Positions 46,533 through 55,605 of a DNA stretch of 64,000 bases are shown here, one piece after another (positions within the stretch are counted from its first letter, which is position 1; every line of letters starts with the position of its first letter). Origin of the DNA: Ordospora colligata OC4 (lineage: Eukaryota > Microsporidia > Ordosporidae); contig NW_014575406.1 of NCBI RefSeq assembly GCF_000803265.1, positions 1 to 64,000 of the forward strand. The letters are read 5' to 3'. The position numbers were made by a program, and so were the translations under genes. The notes under the pieces were generated by a model that worked only from the letters and a program-made list of their open reading frames with translations, was not told where the DNA came from and made no database searches.

Positions 46533-47633
46533 ATGATAGAGGAGATTTTTATAGTTAGGCACGATGGAAAGATATTGTATGGAGATACAGGTAAGTATTT
46601 TGGAAGCATTGGGGATGTTGTGAGTGAAGATGAAGGTGCTCAGCTGTTAAGAGTGAGGATGAATGATGTGGTTGTTGGAGTATTGTACAAATCGATGAGC
46701 GGCATTTCTGCATTGAAGTACTTAGAGCGGCTTCGAATACGGCTAGAAAGGAGTATAGGCATGATTTGCGAGAAGAATGTATTGGGAAATTATTTTCAAC
46801 TGTTTAGAATTATCAGTAAACCCGAGAAAGAGGTACGTGATGGCAGAGGAAAACATTTTTTTGCAGGCATAAGTAATTACAATGGGTATTTGGATGTTTT
46901 TGAGAGGCATAATGCAATAGTGGATAGAGACCGGATAGTTATGAATAAAGCTGAAGGAAGTGTATACTTAAAGACTGTTTTTGGAGAAGAACGGATGATT
47001 AAGATTGCGATTGATAAATTGGATGCACAAACGATCGAATACAAGAGTAATGAAGTGATTCACAATGAAGTAAATGGAATAAAGATAGAGATCAAATCGA
47101 GTGGGATCGAGAGTGAGGTGTTTAGGTATTATGCAGTAAGGAACATGCGCCCTTTAGTAATAGTGTATGAAGAAGAAGGAGGATATGTTGTGAAATGTAG
47201 CAAACCCACGAAGTTTGACGAGCTTGTGGTTTTTTTACCAGTGCCCAGGGAGGCATTGAAGGTTGTTCACCGGCATAAGGCAGGAAGTAGTGTATATGAT
47301 GAGGTGAACAATGTGGTGAGATGGGATTTATCTGGTGTGGTGGTGATGAGTGAAAAGATTGAGTATTATGCAGAGGGTTTTGGTGTAAGAGAAGACATGA
47401 GATCGATTAGAGTCCACTTTATGGCTAAGGATTGGAACGATTGCATGGTAAAGATTGAGAGTGCAGAGTGTGTTGAACATCCAATGAACTTCTGGATAAG
47501 GTATGCGGTGGTGAGTGGGAAGTACGAGATGCGAGTGGATATGAATAAAACGAAAGGCAAAACGGACAAGGCTTGTGTGGGAATCGAACCCACGCCTACT
47601 GATTACGAATCAGTCGTTTTGCCACTTAACTAA
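46533..47633 (+). CDS. APM: Clathrin adaptor medium (mu) subunit
   Basis: The product has 366 residues. The N-terminal longin-like half (about 1-100: IEEIFIVRHDGKILYGD) and the C-terminal mu-homology domain (about 165-340) are recognisable: IEYKSNEVIHNEVNGIKIEI, LVVFLPVPREALKVV, VRWDLSGVVVMSEKIEYYAEG, and WIRYAVVSGKYEMRV, the usual C-terminal block. AP-1 or AP-2 mu cannot be distinguished. The family normally ends within a few residues of this block, but here 28 extra codons run into the antisense of the tRNA-Thr gene, ending TDYESVVLPLN. No CCC precedes the ATG. It is shorter than yeast mu subunits (about 475). Confidence 0.8.
   Translation: MIEEIFIVRHDGKILYGDTGKYFGSIGDVVSEDEGAQLLRVRMNDVVVGVLYKSMSGISALKYLERLRIRLERSIGMICEKNVLGNYFQLFRIISKPEKEVRDGRGKHFFAGISNYNGYLDVFERHNAIVDRDRIVMNKAEGSVYLKTVFGEERMIKIAIDKLDAQTIEYKSNEVIHNEVNGIKIEIKSSGIESEVFRYYAVRNMRPLVIVYEEEGGYVVKCSKPTKFDELVVFLPVPREALKVVHRHKAGSSVYDEVNNVVRWDLSGVVVMSEKIEYYAEGFGVREDMRSIRVHFMAKDWNDCMVKIESAECVEHPMNFWIRYAVVSGKYEMRVDMNKTKGKTDKACVGIEPTPTDYESVVLPLN
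47559..47562 (-). terminator. Pol III T-run downstream of tRNA-Thr
   Basis: On the minus strand the tRNA is followed after 6 nt by TTTT. It lies within the AP mu coding region on the opposite strand. Confidence 0.6.
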
Positions 47634-47640
47634 CAAGCCT
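47569..47640 (-). tRNA. tRNA-Thr (anticodon CGT)
   Basis: A 72-nt cloverleaf. The acceptor stem AGGCTTG/CAAGCCT pairs fully. The D arm GTT/AAC carries GG in its loop. The anticodon stem ACTGA/TCAGT holds loop TTCGTAA with anticodon CGT, reading ACG (Thr). The T arm GTGGG/CCCAC has loop TTCGATT. No intron. It overlaps the 3' end of the AP mu gene on the other strand. Confidence 0.95.
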
Positions 47641-47779
47641 AACAATTTATAAATCCATATTGGACCATGGCTATGCGGTGCATAAAGAAATATTTGTGTG
47701 TTTAGTTTCTGGACATAGGTTTAATGCATGTGTTATGCTGAAATTGCAAAAGTTTAATGGGTTTGAGAATGGGCATGGG

Positions 47780-48061
47780 ATGGATCCTATTGAAACACAG
47801 ATTGTTTTTGTTCGTAATCTTCCAAAGAGTGTTGATAAGGATCTGATAATGCGACTGTTTGGAGAGTATGGATCAATAATGCAGATACGGATAGGAAACG
47901 AAGTACGCACTGAGGGAACGGCATTTGTAGTATATGGAAGTGTTGAGTGTGCAAGAAAGGCAATAAGGCATATGAATGGATACTATCTTGAAGAAAAGTA
48001 CCTGAATGCTGGATATTGGCAACCATTTGACAAGTTTAGGTGGATGGTAGGCCGAAAGTGA
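47780..48061 (+). CDS. SF3B14: SF3b14/p14 spliceosome subunit (RRM)
   Basis: The product has 93 residues forming one RRM. RNP2 is IVFVRNLP and RNP1 is GTAFVVYG. The whole text IVFVRNLPKSVDKDLIMRLFGEYGSIMQIRIGN followed by TEGTAFVVYGSVECARKAIRHMNGY matches p14, which binds SF3b155 and contacts the branch-point A in U2 snRNP. The start at 47780 follows GGGCATGGG; the C-terminal helix of the human protein (125 aa) is shortened. Its retention fits the visible introns. Confidence 0.87.
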   Translation: MDPIETQIVFVRNLPKSVDKDLIMRLFGEYGSIMQIRIGNEVRTEGTAFVVYGSVECARKAIRHMNGYYLEEKYLNAGYWQPFDKFRWMVGRK

Positions 48062-48332
48062 ATAAAGTTTGCAAATGATTAATTGTTAAGAAGTAGGCGT
48101 TATGTGGTTGTTAATAAAAGTGTGTTTGATAATATGTGAGGATATGAAAAATGAGAGATGAATGGAGTGATATGTTAATGATATGAAAGATGGGAGATGA
48201 TATGTAGTGGATTAAGATGAATTTAGTAATGTGTTGATAGAGTAGTAGTGATGGAGTAATGTAATAATGTAATCCTGAGAAATATTCTAGTAATTAGAGG
48301 CCAATGTTTTGAACATGGGTTAAATGATTTTT

Positions 48333-48414
48333 GACAGCGTGGCCGAGTGGTCTAAGGCAATCGATTCGAAATCGATGGACTTTGTCCCCGCAGGTTCGAA
48401 TCCTGCCGTTGTCG
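48333..48414 (+). tRNA. tRNA-Ser (anticodon CGA)
   Basis: An 82-nt class II tRNA. Acceptor GACAGCG/CGTTGTC is followed by discriminator G, as for serine tRNAs. The anticodon stem CGATT-CGA-AATCG gives anticodon CGA, reading TCG. It has the long variable arm GGACTTTGTCC and T arm CGCAGGTTCGAATCCTGCC. No intron. Confidence 0.96.
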
Positions 48415-48418
48415 TTTT
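48415..48418 (+). terminator. Pol III T-run after tRNA-Ser
   Basis: TTTT follows directly after the discriminator base G. Confidence 0.6.
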
Positions 48419-48505
48419 GCAACCCAGACACACTTAAAACAAATTTATGCTGTACAAAGACATCAAACATCAGAGTGCAAGAATGCCAAATTTTTCATCC
48501 CCAAT

Positions 48506-49963
48506 ATGGCACTTGAGAGGCAAAGTCAGGTGAGGTCTTCGATATTCGAGGCGTCTCAGTCTCTTTTGCAAACGTTATCCACATCGCTTGGACCAAGAGG
48601 ACTTGACAAGATGCTTGTGAGAGACAAGAAGACAGTGGTGACAAACGACGGTGCAACGATACTCAAGTACCTGAACAGATATCCAGTGCATGGGATCCTG
48701 TCGAACATGTCTTCTACACAGGATGAAGAATGCGGAGACGGGACAACAAGCGTGGTTGTGCTTGCTGGATGCCTGCTGGAGAGAGTTGCTGCCCTACTGG
48801 AGAGGAATATTCATCCATCGATTATTTGCGACAATCTTGAGATTGTAAAGAGGATAGCGCTTCGCTACATCAACAAAGTGAAGATTGAATGTGACAAGAA
48901 GGATTTTGTTAATACGGTGAATACAGCACTAAGCTCAAAGATAGTGTCATCTAGCAGTTGCGAGATGGCATATGCAGCAATTGAGGGCATGGAACATGTT
49001 AATGGACAAAAGAAGCGCATAAGAGTAATTAAGAAAGTTGGAGGAGGATTGGACGATGTGAAGGCATACAAGAGCATTCTTTTGGAATTTGACACTAAAA
49101 ACTTGCCGAAGAAGGCCAAAGTTGCGGTTGTGCAATTCTGCCTCAGTGCACCTAAAACCAACATGGATAGCAAGATTCTAATAAATGATTCTTCTCTGAT
49201 GGACAGGGTGATACAAGATGAAAGGAAATACATTTTGGAGATGTGCAAGAAAATAAAAAAGAGCGGATGCACACTGCTTATTGTACAGAAGAGCATTCTG
49301 AGAGAATCGTTGAGCGGTCTTGCCAGCCATTTTTTGAAGCAGTTGAATGTTCTTGTAGTTAACTCTGTGGACAGAAAAGACATTGATTATCTGTGCACCA
49401 CACTGAGCATCCAGCCAGTCTCTGAAATAGATCTGCTGGGAGCGTCGTCTCTGACTGAGGTTGAGATTGGAGAGGTTGAGGGAATGCTTGAGATAAAAGA
49501 TCACGGATGCACCATTGTACTAAGGGGATGTGATGAGATGGTTGTGGATGAAGCAGAGAGGTCATTGAATGATGCATTATGTGTGGTGAGGTGCCTGAAC
49601 GAAGTTCCATTTTTGGTTCCTGGGGGTGGATCTGTTGAGATGGGTATTGCATCAATGCTTTGCGAATGCACTGAAGGAAATGTGTATGTGCTGAGAGAGA
49701 TTGCAAAGGCGTTTGAGGGGATCCCGTACTTCCTTGCAAAGAATGCAGGACTTTATCCTATTGAAATCGTTTCTGAATTAAGGAATGAACTAAAACAGAA
49801 CGAATGTGCAGGAATCAGTGTCCGAAGTGGACATGCAGGAGACATGGTGAAGGATGACTTTGTGATACAACCTGCAAAGGTAAGCATCAGCATGATCACT
49901 CTTGCAATCGAGACTGTGTCTATGATTCTCAAGATTGATGACATCCTTCCGGCTAGAAGATGA
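48506..49963 (+). CDS. CCT4: CCT/TCP-1 chaperonin delta subunit
   Basis: The product has 485 residues. It is part of the eight-subunit cytosolic chaperonin that folds actin and tubulin. Hallmarks are LSTSLGPRGLDKML, NDGATILKYL and ECGDGTTSVVVLAG. The delta-specific blocks are VVQFCLSAPKTNMDSKI, IVQKSILRESLSGLASHFL and SLNDALCVVRCL, and FVIQPAKVSIS is near the end. The N-terminus is shorter than in human CCT4. CCCC is 3 nt before the ATG. Confidence 0.93.
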   Translation: MALERQSQVRSSIFEASQSLLQTLSTSLGPRGLDKMLVRDKKTVVTNDGATILKYLNRYPVHGILSNMSSTQDEECGDGTTSVVVLAGCLLERVAALLERNIHPSIICDNLEIVKRIALRYINKVKIECDKKDFVNTVNTALSSKIVSSSSCEMAYAAIEGMEHVNGQKKRIRVIKKVGGGLDDVKAYKSILLEFDTKNLPKKAKVAVVQFCLSAPKTNMDSKILINDSSLMDRVIQDERKYILEMCKKIKKSGCTLLIVQKSILRESLSGLASHFLKQLNVLVVNSVDRKDIDYLCTTLSIQPVSEIDLLGASSLTEVEIGEVEGMLEIKDHGCTIVLRGCDEMVVDEAERSLNDALCVVRCLNEVPFLVPGGGSVEMGIASMLCECTEGNVYVLREIAKAFEGIPYFLAKNAGLYPIEIVSELRNELKQNECAGISVRSGHAGDMVKDDFVIQPAKVSISMITLAIETVSMILKIDDILPARR

Positions 49964-50160
49964 AGAGAATTAAACCAAGAAATAATATTATGATTATTCT
50001 ATATACTTTATTGATCTGTGATGGCTAGGCTAGAATATTTGAGAATTTGCTTAATCAGTGATGATATTTACTTCTGAATATAATATGTTAACGAAAATGA
50101 TTATAAACAGAGTTTCTTATTACACCATGCATACTTTCATGATTCCTACTTTAAATGATT

Positions 50161-51939
50161 TCATGCTTGGTTCTGATCAGTGTTGCTTAGGCGCTGCATA
50201 ATATCATCTACGCATAAAAGCTTTTTTTCTTGTTCTACAATACTGAGAACCTTTTGGACCAACTCCTTTGTGCACCCAAGCTCATCCTCGCCAGTAATGA
50301 ATCTATGGCTCAGAAGCGCGTCTATTGTGGGCCTTTTCTTTGGATCCTTTACTAAACACTCCTTCATCACATCAACTGCCAATTTATTACCACTCGCGTA
50401 CTTAAATCCAGAATACTCCTGTAGTTTCTGAATCTTCTGTATTATGTTTGGATATTCATGCAGAGGCGGCCTTGAATGCACCATTTCATATAGAATACAT
50501 CCCAATGACCAGATGTCTGAGCTCCTTCCCATCTTAGACTTGCTCTGCATCACAGCCTCAGGTGACATGTAGTTCACAGTCCCACACTGCTCCTCAGATA
50601 GAATACTCGTTGTGTCATTTCTAATCACCTTGGATATCCCAAAGTCAATCAACTTCACCCTCCCTTTTACAAAAAGAAAATTCGCAGGTTTAAGATCACA
50701 ATGGATTATCCTTTCCATATGAACCCTCTTGACAATAAGAAGCATCTGCTCCCATACATCCTTGATAAAGTTCATGCTAAGCTTTCCAGCCTTTATTATC
50801 CTCGAAAGGTCTGTTTCTCCATACTCCAATAGCATGTCCAGATACTCTCTTCCAATCTCATGATCCATTATCTCAACTATTTCAGGTGTTCCCTTGAACT
50901 TGTATAGCAGATTGATCTCGTTTGTATACAAGTTTAGCATCTTTTCGTCTCCAACAAGCTCGACTCTTTTCAATGCATATACATTGCTTCCATGCAGCAC
51001 CTTGTAAACCTTACTACTCCCTCCCTTTCCTATTTGGCTCAGAACTTCAATCTCCATGTTTTTTATCATCATTCTCTGCCTGGACCTGATTGACATCGGA
51101 TCTGATCTCGGAGACTGACTGTTGCCTTCAGATGTGGTTCTTCCAAGCATTGCATTTATCTCACTTGTTATCCCTTGCGAATAATCCTCCATATCAAACT
51201 TAACAGATACTCCTCCAACGCATGGCTGATGCAGTGATGGAGCTCTATTTGCATTGTTTAGCAAATCCATGGATTTATGCATGCTATTCACTCCATACAT
51301 TCTATTTGTGCTTCTTTTACTTTGATCATTGCCCTCAACTGATAGAAACACTTTATTACCAAGGATTCTTGGTTCATTAGTTGATTGAAAATTACAGGCA
51401 TCATACATGCCTGCATATTTATTCAAACGTTCACATTCACCAATACAGTTATCTAGTGTGGTATTTCTATAATTACAGTTTGTCTCATTTTCTGTATTGA
51501 TTGTATATGAAGCAATCCATACTTTAGGATCTCTTCCAGTATTTATACAATTCTCAACATGCTTAAGATGCTCCAAAACGCTTCTTTTCTCTGGAAATTC
51601 CTTGACTTTGACAAACTCAATGCTTTGCTGTACAATCTTGCCAAGTCCCTCGTTTCCACATTCTGCCTCAAACCTAATATATGCTTCCCAATAATTGTAG
51701 AACTTGCAAAATCTCATCTTTATCATCTTAAATGTCTCCCGAGCCTCAGTAGAATCTCTTGAGCCGTCTATAAGAAGTCTGATGTAATCCAGCCAGATGC
51801 GCAGTGAATACTCATCATCCTCCATACTCTTCGATGTTGCCTTGTAGTACAGTGCAATCTCTCTCGTCTTAGATATGCTCATCTGCTTCTGCTCCTCAAG
51901 ATACTCATACAGATCCTTGCTGTTGAATATCCCTTCCAT
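50161..51939 (-). CDS. MPS1: Mps1/TTK spindle-checkpoint kinase
   Basis: The product has 592 residues. The N-terminus (about 1-110) is helical and Mad3/Bub1-like (SLRIWLDYIRLLIDGS, YWEAYIRFEAECGN), the kinetochore-targeting region also found in Mps1. A low-complexity linker leads to a kinase domain (about 295-570). It has GKGGSSKVYKV, YALKRVEL, the catalytic IIHCDLKPANFLF, LIDFGISK, and GTVNYMSPEAV with SDIWSLGCILYEM, all characteristic of Mps1. The ATG at 51939 has CCC 10 nt upstream; an upstream in-frame ATG at 51957 contains that motif and is less likely. Confidence 0.93.
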   Translation of the reverse strand: MEGIFNSKDLYEYLEEQKQMSISKTREIALYYKATSKSMEDDEYSLRIWLDYIRLLIDGSRDSTEARETFKMIKMRFCKFYNYWEAYIRFEAECGNEGLGKIVQQSIEFVKVKEFPEKRSVLEHLKHVENCINTGRDPKVWIASYTINTENETNCNYRNTTLDNCIGECERLNKYAGMYDACNFQSTNEPRILGNKVFLSVEGNDQSKRSTNRMYGVNSMHKSMDLLNNANRAPSLHQPCVGGVSVKFDMEDYSQGITSEINAMLGRTTSEGNSQSPRSDPMSIRSRQRMMIKNMEIEVLSQIGKGGSSKVYKVLHGSNVYALKRVELVGDEKMLNLYTNEINLLYKFKGTPEIVEIMDHEIGREYLDMLLEYGETDLSRIIKAGKLSMNFIKDVWEQMLLIVKRVHMERIIHCDLKPANFLFVKGRVKLIDFGISKVIRNDTTSILSEEQCGTVNYMSPEAVMQSKSKMGRSSDIWSLGCILYEMVHSRPPLHEYPNIIQKIQKLQEYSGFKYASGNKLAVDVMKECLVKDPKKRPTIDALLSHRFITGEDELGCTKELVQKVLSIVEQEKKLLCVDDIMQRLSNTDQNQA

Positions 51940-51991
51940 CAGATATTTAGGGTTCATTATTGTGCTGATCGTGCTTGGAACATAATCTCAA

Positions 51992-52630
51992 ATGCTTACA
52001 AAACAAATGGATATTTCTGTGTTGCTACAAGACATTCTACAAAGTGAACATTTCTCAAATGAAGATAACCACGGATCTGCAAAACAAGACAAGCCCCAGA
52101 TCTCTCTGCATGGTATATGTTTCATTCTTAATCTCATAGGCATAGAAATCAAAGACGAATGCTCAACATGCAAAGTGTTTCTCTACAAACAAATAGAAGA
52201 CGCATTGATCAGAAAATACAAGGATGAATACGGAATAAGCATAAGCCAAAGAATATACTCAATAAACGAAATCCACGGACTCATTCTATTTCTGTACATG
52301 AAGCAGTATGAAACAGCTGATGTTGATCCTGCCCTCGAGGCATTCTTTGAAAAACTCTTCTTTAGCAGCACAGACACAAGCGAGTTAGAAAGCCTTCAAA
52401 ATGAGAACACAAGACTAATCAATGAAAACAAAGCACTTTCACAGAAAATAGAAGAAATGAACTGCACAATCATCGAATCCTGTGCCTATAAGGAACCGGT
52501 AGACGTAAATACTCAGGTACTGCATAAACTAGAGCATGAACTGATCATACTGAAAGAGCAAGTAGAGTACGAACACACTGCGATCTTGGAGGCATGGTAC
52601 CACTTGGCAAAGGACGCACTCAAGAAATAG
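51992..52630 (+). CDS. Coiled-coil protein, unknown
   Basis: The product has 212 residues. A globular N-terminal half (about 1-120) precedes a coiled coil (about 128-205: ELESLQNENTRLINENKALSQKIEE). No family recognised. It is divergent from MPS1 with about 50 bp between the starts. A kinetochore or spindle role is conceivable from this form and neighbour but has no sequence support. A second in-frame ATG lies five codons in (MDISVLL). Confidence 0.6.
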   Translation: MLTKQMDISVLLQDILQSEHFSNEDNHGSAKQDKPQISLHGICFILNLIGIEIKDECSTCKVFLYKQIEDALIRKYKDEYGISISQRIYSINEIHGLILFLYMKQYETADVDPALEAFFEKLFFSSTDTSELESLQNENTRLINENKALSQKIEEMNCTIIESCAYKEPVDVNTQVLHKLEHELIILKEQVEYEHTAILEAWYHLAKDALKK

Positions 52631-52656
52631 AGCTGAACTGAATTCCACAAACCCTT

Positions 52657-52983
52657 ATGGAACAAAAAGCAAAGCTGAAGGAAATGTTTAAAACATTGAT
52701 AAAGAAGCGCACAGATCCACGGGTGAAGAGTCAGAATGAGTTTCTCATTCACACAGACATGATTGTTAATACACCAGAGCCTAGCACAGATCCAATTCCG
52801 AAGAAAAAGCCATGTGCAAACTGTACATGTGAGCTGAGAAACCAAGAAAGCACAAAGTCAGCATGTGGAAATTGTTATAAGGGAGATGCATTCAGATGCA
52901 GCACATGTCCATCACTTGGACTGCCTCCGTACGAGCCAGGTGATGTTGTTTCATTCTCAGCAGAGCTAAACGACATGGATTAA
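52657..52983 (+). CDS. DRE2: Minimal Dre2/anamorsin, Fe-S cluster domain only
   Basis: The product has 108 residues. Dre2 passes electrons to the cytosolic Fe-S assembly machinery. Only the C-terminal region is present. The second cluster motif is intact ([17 protein letters not shown]2C-X7-CX2C), as is the following [10 protein letters not shown]. The first cluster motif has CANCTC but the usual upstream fourth Cys is not visible. The N-terminal methyltransferase-like domain of yeast and human proteins (over 300 aa) is missing. CCC is 3 nt before the ATG. Confidence 0.9.
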   Translation: MEQKAKLKEMFKTLIKKRTDPRVKSQNEFLIHTDMIVNTPEPSTDPIPKKKPCANCTCELRNQESTKSACGNCYKGDAFRCSTCPSLGLPPYEPGDVVSFSAELNDMD

Positions 52984-53104
52984 GTCAAACTACTCCATCA
53001 GTATCAAACATCATCAATAAATACATCATGAAGTGCCTCTATATTTATATCACGCTCTATCTTGTGCTACAACTTGCTTGACAAATCAACTATCTTTAAG
53101 AATT

Positions 53105-55465
53105 TTATTTCTTCTTCACAAACAGAATGGCTGGTGCATCAAGGCCACACTCCTCCCTCTGTCTCATTGTGCATCTGCTTCCAGACTTCAGCACTGAAGG
53201 TGATTCAGTAACAACCTCCTTGTCTTCTACAGGCTTCTGTCGGAATCTTCTTGCCTTCTTAATATCCGGAAGGCGTATAAGAAGGTTATCATAGCAATCT
53301 GACGTCTTTATCTCAAGATCCTCCTCCTCAAGATCCTCATTGAAGCAAAATACTGCTGTGGGAAGAAAACACAGAGAAATCATGTTTACAAGTGGATACC
53401 AGTACCAATAGTGAAGAAACATAATAGCGCCTGCTATTCTATCCGCTGAAAGAACCCCAGAAACATTCCTCACCGAAAAAATAATGTTTCTTCCTCCTGC
53501 TTCACTTAGTCCTCTTCCAAACACTGCTCCAAACTCAACCGCTCCATCCTCCTTCTTGTCAACCACAAGCTTATTCAATCGCTCAATAATACGCTTGTAA
53601 TTCGGTACAAGCGATGGATTACACTCCATCAAAATAAAGCCTGCTCCAATGCATGCAGACTGCCTCACCAAGTTGTTGCTATCATACAGTAGCGCCTCAA
53701 GTATGTCAGAGCATGTCTTGTCTCCAGTGCCTGCCAGAAACAGTCCAAGAACAACAGCTGTAGTTGCCCTAACAAAAAAGTTATGGTTCTCAGAAAGAGG
53801 CTCTAGAGTGCTCACAAGAAGGTCTCGGTCATCACAGCATATTAGTCCAATCGCAATCACTGCTGCTCTCTTAACATCATCGTCACCGTCATTCACATAT
53901 GGTAAAACCGTGGCAATCACTCCAAGCCTTCCTGTCCCAACATATGACGACCCAAGAGAAAGAAGCCCGTTGCTCCTCATAACAGCGTCCTTATCTACCA
54001 GAAGGTCATTTATGTAGCTCTTCGTCTCTTGTGCGTCCTCACATGCATCTTCTTCATAGAACATCTCTTCACTAAACATCATCGTCAATGAAACAGCCAC
54101 TCCAATTGCTCTCTTCACACGTTCAAACTCCGTCTCTCTTCCAATCGCAATCAAATCATTCACAAGCTCCACATTCCAAGAGTTCAGTCCAACCAAGCCA
54201 ATCCCATACACAGATGCCTCCACCAGCAATGTCTTGTCTACTTTCAACAGTCCTCGTAGCTTATCAAGCACCTCTGCATTAACAGATCCCATGTTTATCA
54301 GTCCAAGTCCCAGACAAACACCATGTGCAAGATCAGGCGTCAGGCTTTCCTCCATGTCTAGGAAGTACATCAGGTACTCAGTATCCTCCTCACTGAATGT
54401 GCCCGCCTTCATAATCCCTAATGCCATTAATGCACCTCCTTCCTTCTGGCTTACCTCATTCGGTAGGTAATTCTTCAGAATCTCATACGGATTCGAGTTT
54501 AGTGCATGGATCATCCCAATACTTGAAATCTCGCTGAACCTGGCCCACTCCTTCGACTGTCCAAATATATCTGTATTGCTTCTGTAAAAGGTATCATTCG
54601 AAGTCCCAAGATTCATCAATGAGTTCACCTGTCCAAGATAATGCGTCCTTGTCTTTGCTATAGACTCAAGAAACTTAAAGCTCGTCAAATTCTTCTCGAG
54701 AAGAAACGAACACATAATCCTGCTCTTAAACTCTCCACTAAGAATCTTCATCACATTTATATTGCACACTTCAATATCAGGTCTGTAATTGTCCTCAACA
54801 TAAAAAGCAATCTCATAGCACAACAAAATATCATCAGAGGCAAACCTTTCAATCATCTCCTTTACCTTCTCAATCCTCTCAAGATAGAAGTATCCATCAA
54901 CAACATAGAAAATAAACGGCTTACTCTCAAGCCCGATCGCAACTATTACCTCATACAGTTCGCGAATGCTTCCATTCTCCTCTGCAATAGACACAAGAAG
55001 ATCAAGCACACCTCGGCAATCATTTCCATCGCATAAATACTTCTCAAATATTTCTCTAAACATCTCATATGCTTTTATGCAAAACAAATACCCAAGTAAT
55101 GACTCGTCAGCATCTTCCTTTGCAATTATTCTCAAAACAACATCTCTAACCTTAGGATCTCCATTCTTCTCAACCAGCTCCATCATTCTATACACTATGG
55201 ACTTGTAATAGAATGACCCATCGTCAACCAATGCATCTCCTGCTTGCAGCGCATAATCAATCGATCGCTCATAGTCTTCAAGAACAAAATATATCTTGCT
55301 TAAACATAGGCTAGTCTTCGCATCCTTGCATTTAACATACTTCAGATCATCTCGGATATACGGCGCAATCACATCAACATGAGCATTCATCACTTCAATC
55401 GCTTCCTCTTCCTTTCCTTCCCTGAGAAGTGCTCGAATATTCGGCAATATCCTGATTGTTTGCAT
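53105..55465 (-). CDS. RPN2: 26S proteasome regulatory subunit Rpn2
   Basis: The product has 786 residues. It is a scaffold of the proteasome base. The central region consists of PC repeats (GVCLGLGLINMGS, ASVYGIGLVGLNS, AAVIAIGLICCDD, RATTAVVLGLFLAGTG, QSACIGAGFILMEC). The C-terminal toroid-flanking block, RGLSEAGGRNIIFSVRN then LHYWYWYPLVNMISLCFLPTAVF, matches Rpn2 (QYWYWFPLIHFLSLAFTPTAII) and not Rpn1. It is shorter than yeast Rpn2 (945). CCC lies 6 nt before the ATG. Confidence 0.95.
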   Translation of the reverse strand: MQTIRILPNIRALLREGKEEEAIEVMNAHVDVIAPYIRDDLKYVKCKDAKTSLCLSKIYFVLEDYERSIDYALQAGDALVDDGSFYYKSIVYRMMELVEKNGDPKVRDVVLRIIAKEDADESLLGYLFCIKAYEMFREIFEKYLCDGNDCRGVLDLLVSIAEENGSIRELYEVIVAIGLESKPFIFYVVDGYFYLERIEKVKEMIERFASDDILLCYEIAFYVEDNYRPDIEVCNINVMKILSGEFKSRIMCSFLLEKNLTSFKFLESIAKTRTHYLGQVNSLMNLGTSNDTFYRSNTDIFGQSKEWARFSEISSIGMIHALNSNPYEILKNYLPNEVSQKEGGALMALGIMKAGTFSEEDTEYLMYFLDMEESLTPDLAHGVCLGLGLINMGSVNAEVLDKLRGLLKVDKTLLVEASVYGIGLVGLNSWNVELVNDLIAIGRETEFERVKRAIGVAVSLTMMFSEEMFYEEDACEDAQETKSYINDLLVDKDAVMRSNGLLSLGSSYVGTGRLGVIATVLPYVNDGDDDVKRAAVIAIGLICCDDRDLLVSTLEPLSENHNFFVRATTAVVLGLFLAGTGDKTCSDILEALLYDSNNLVRQSACIGAGFILMECNPSLVPNYKRIIERLNKLVVDKKEDGAVEFGAVFGRGLSEAGGRNIIFSVRNVSGVLSADRIAGAIMFLHYWYWYPLVNMISLCFLPTAVFCFNEDLEEEDLEIKTSDCYDNLLIRLPDIKKARRFRQKPVEDKEVVTESPSVLKSGSRCTMRQREECGLDAPAILFVKKK

Positions 55466-55605
55466 TAGATGGGCTGTCTCCAGGTAAAATATTTCATTTC
55501 AATAACAATCAATCTTTCACACTCCCAATCAAAACACACTAACTCTTCAAAAACAATTCATCACTTTATTCACTCATGTTTCCTTCCATCAATAAACTCT
55601 AAACT

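Noticed and set aside
46588..46600. GTAAGT inside the AP mu gene as an intron donor
   Set aside because: The codons continue the adaptor reading frame (DTGKYFGS) and no matching 3' site restores a better protein.
51940..51957. Upstream ATG for MPS1
   Set aside because: The CCC signal lies between it and the ATG at 51939, so the downstream start is preferred; it cannot be fully excluded.
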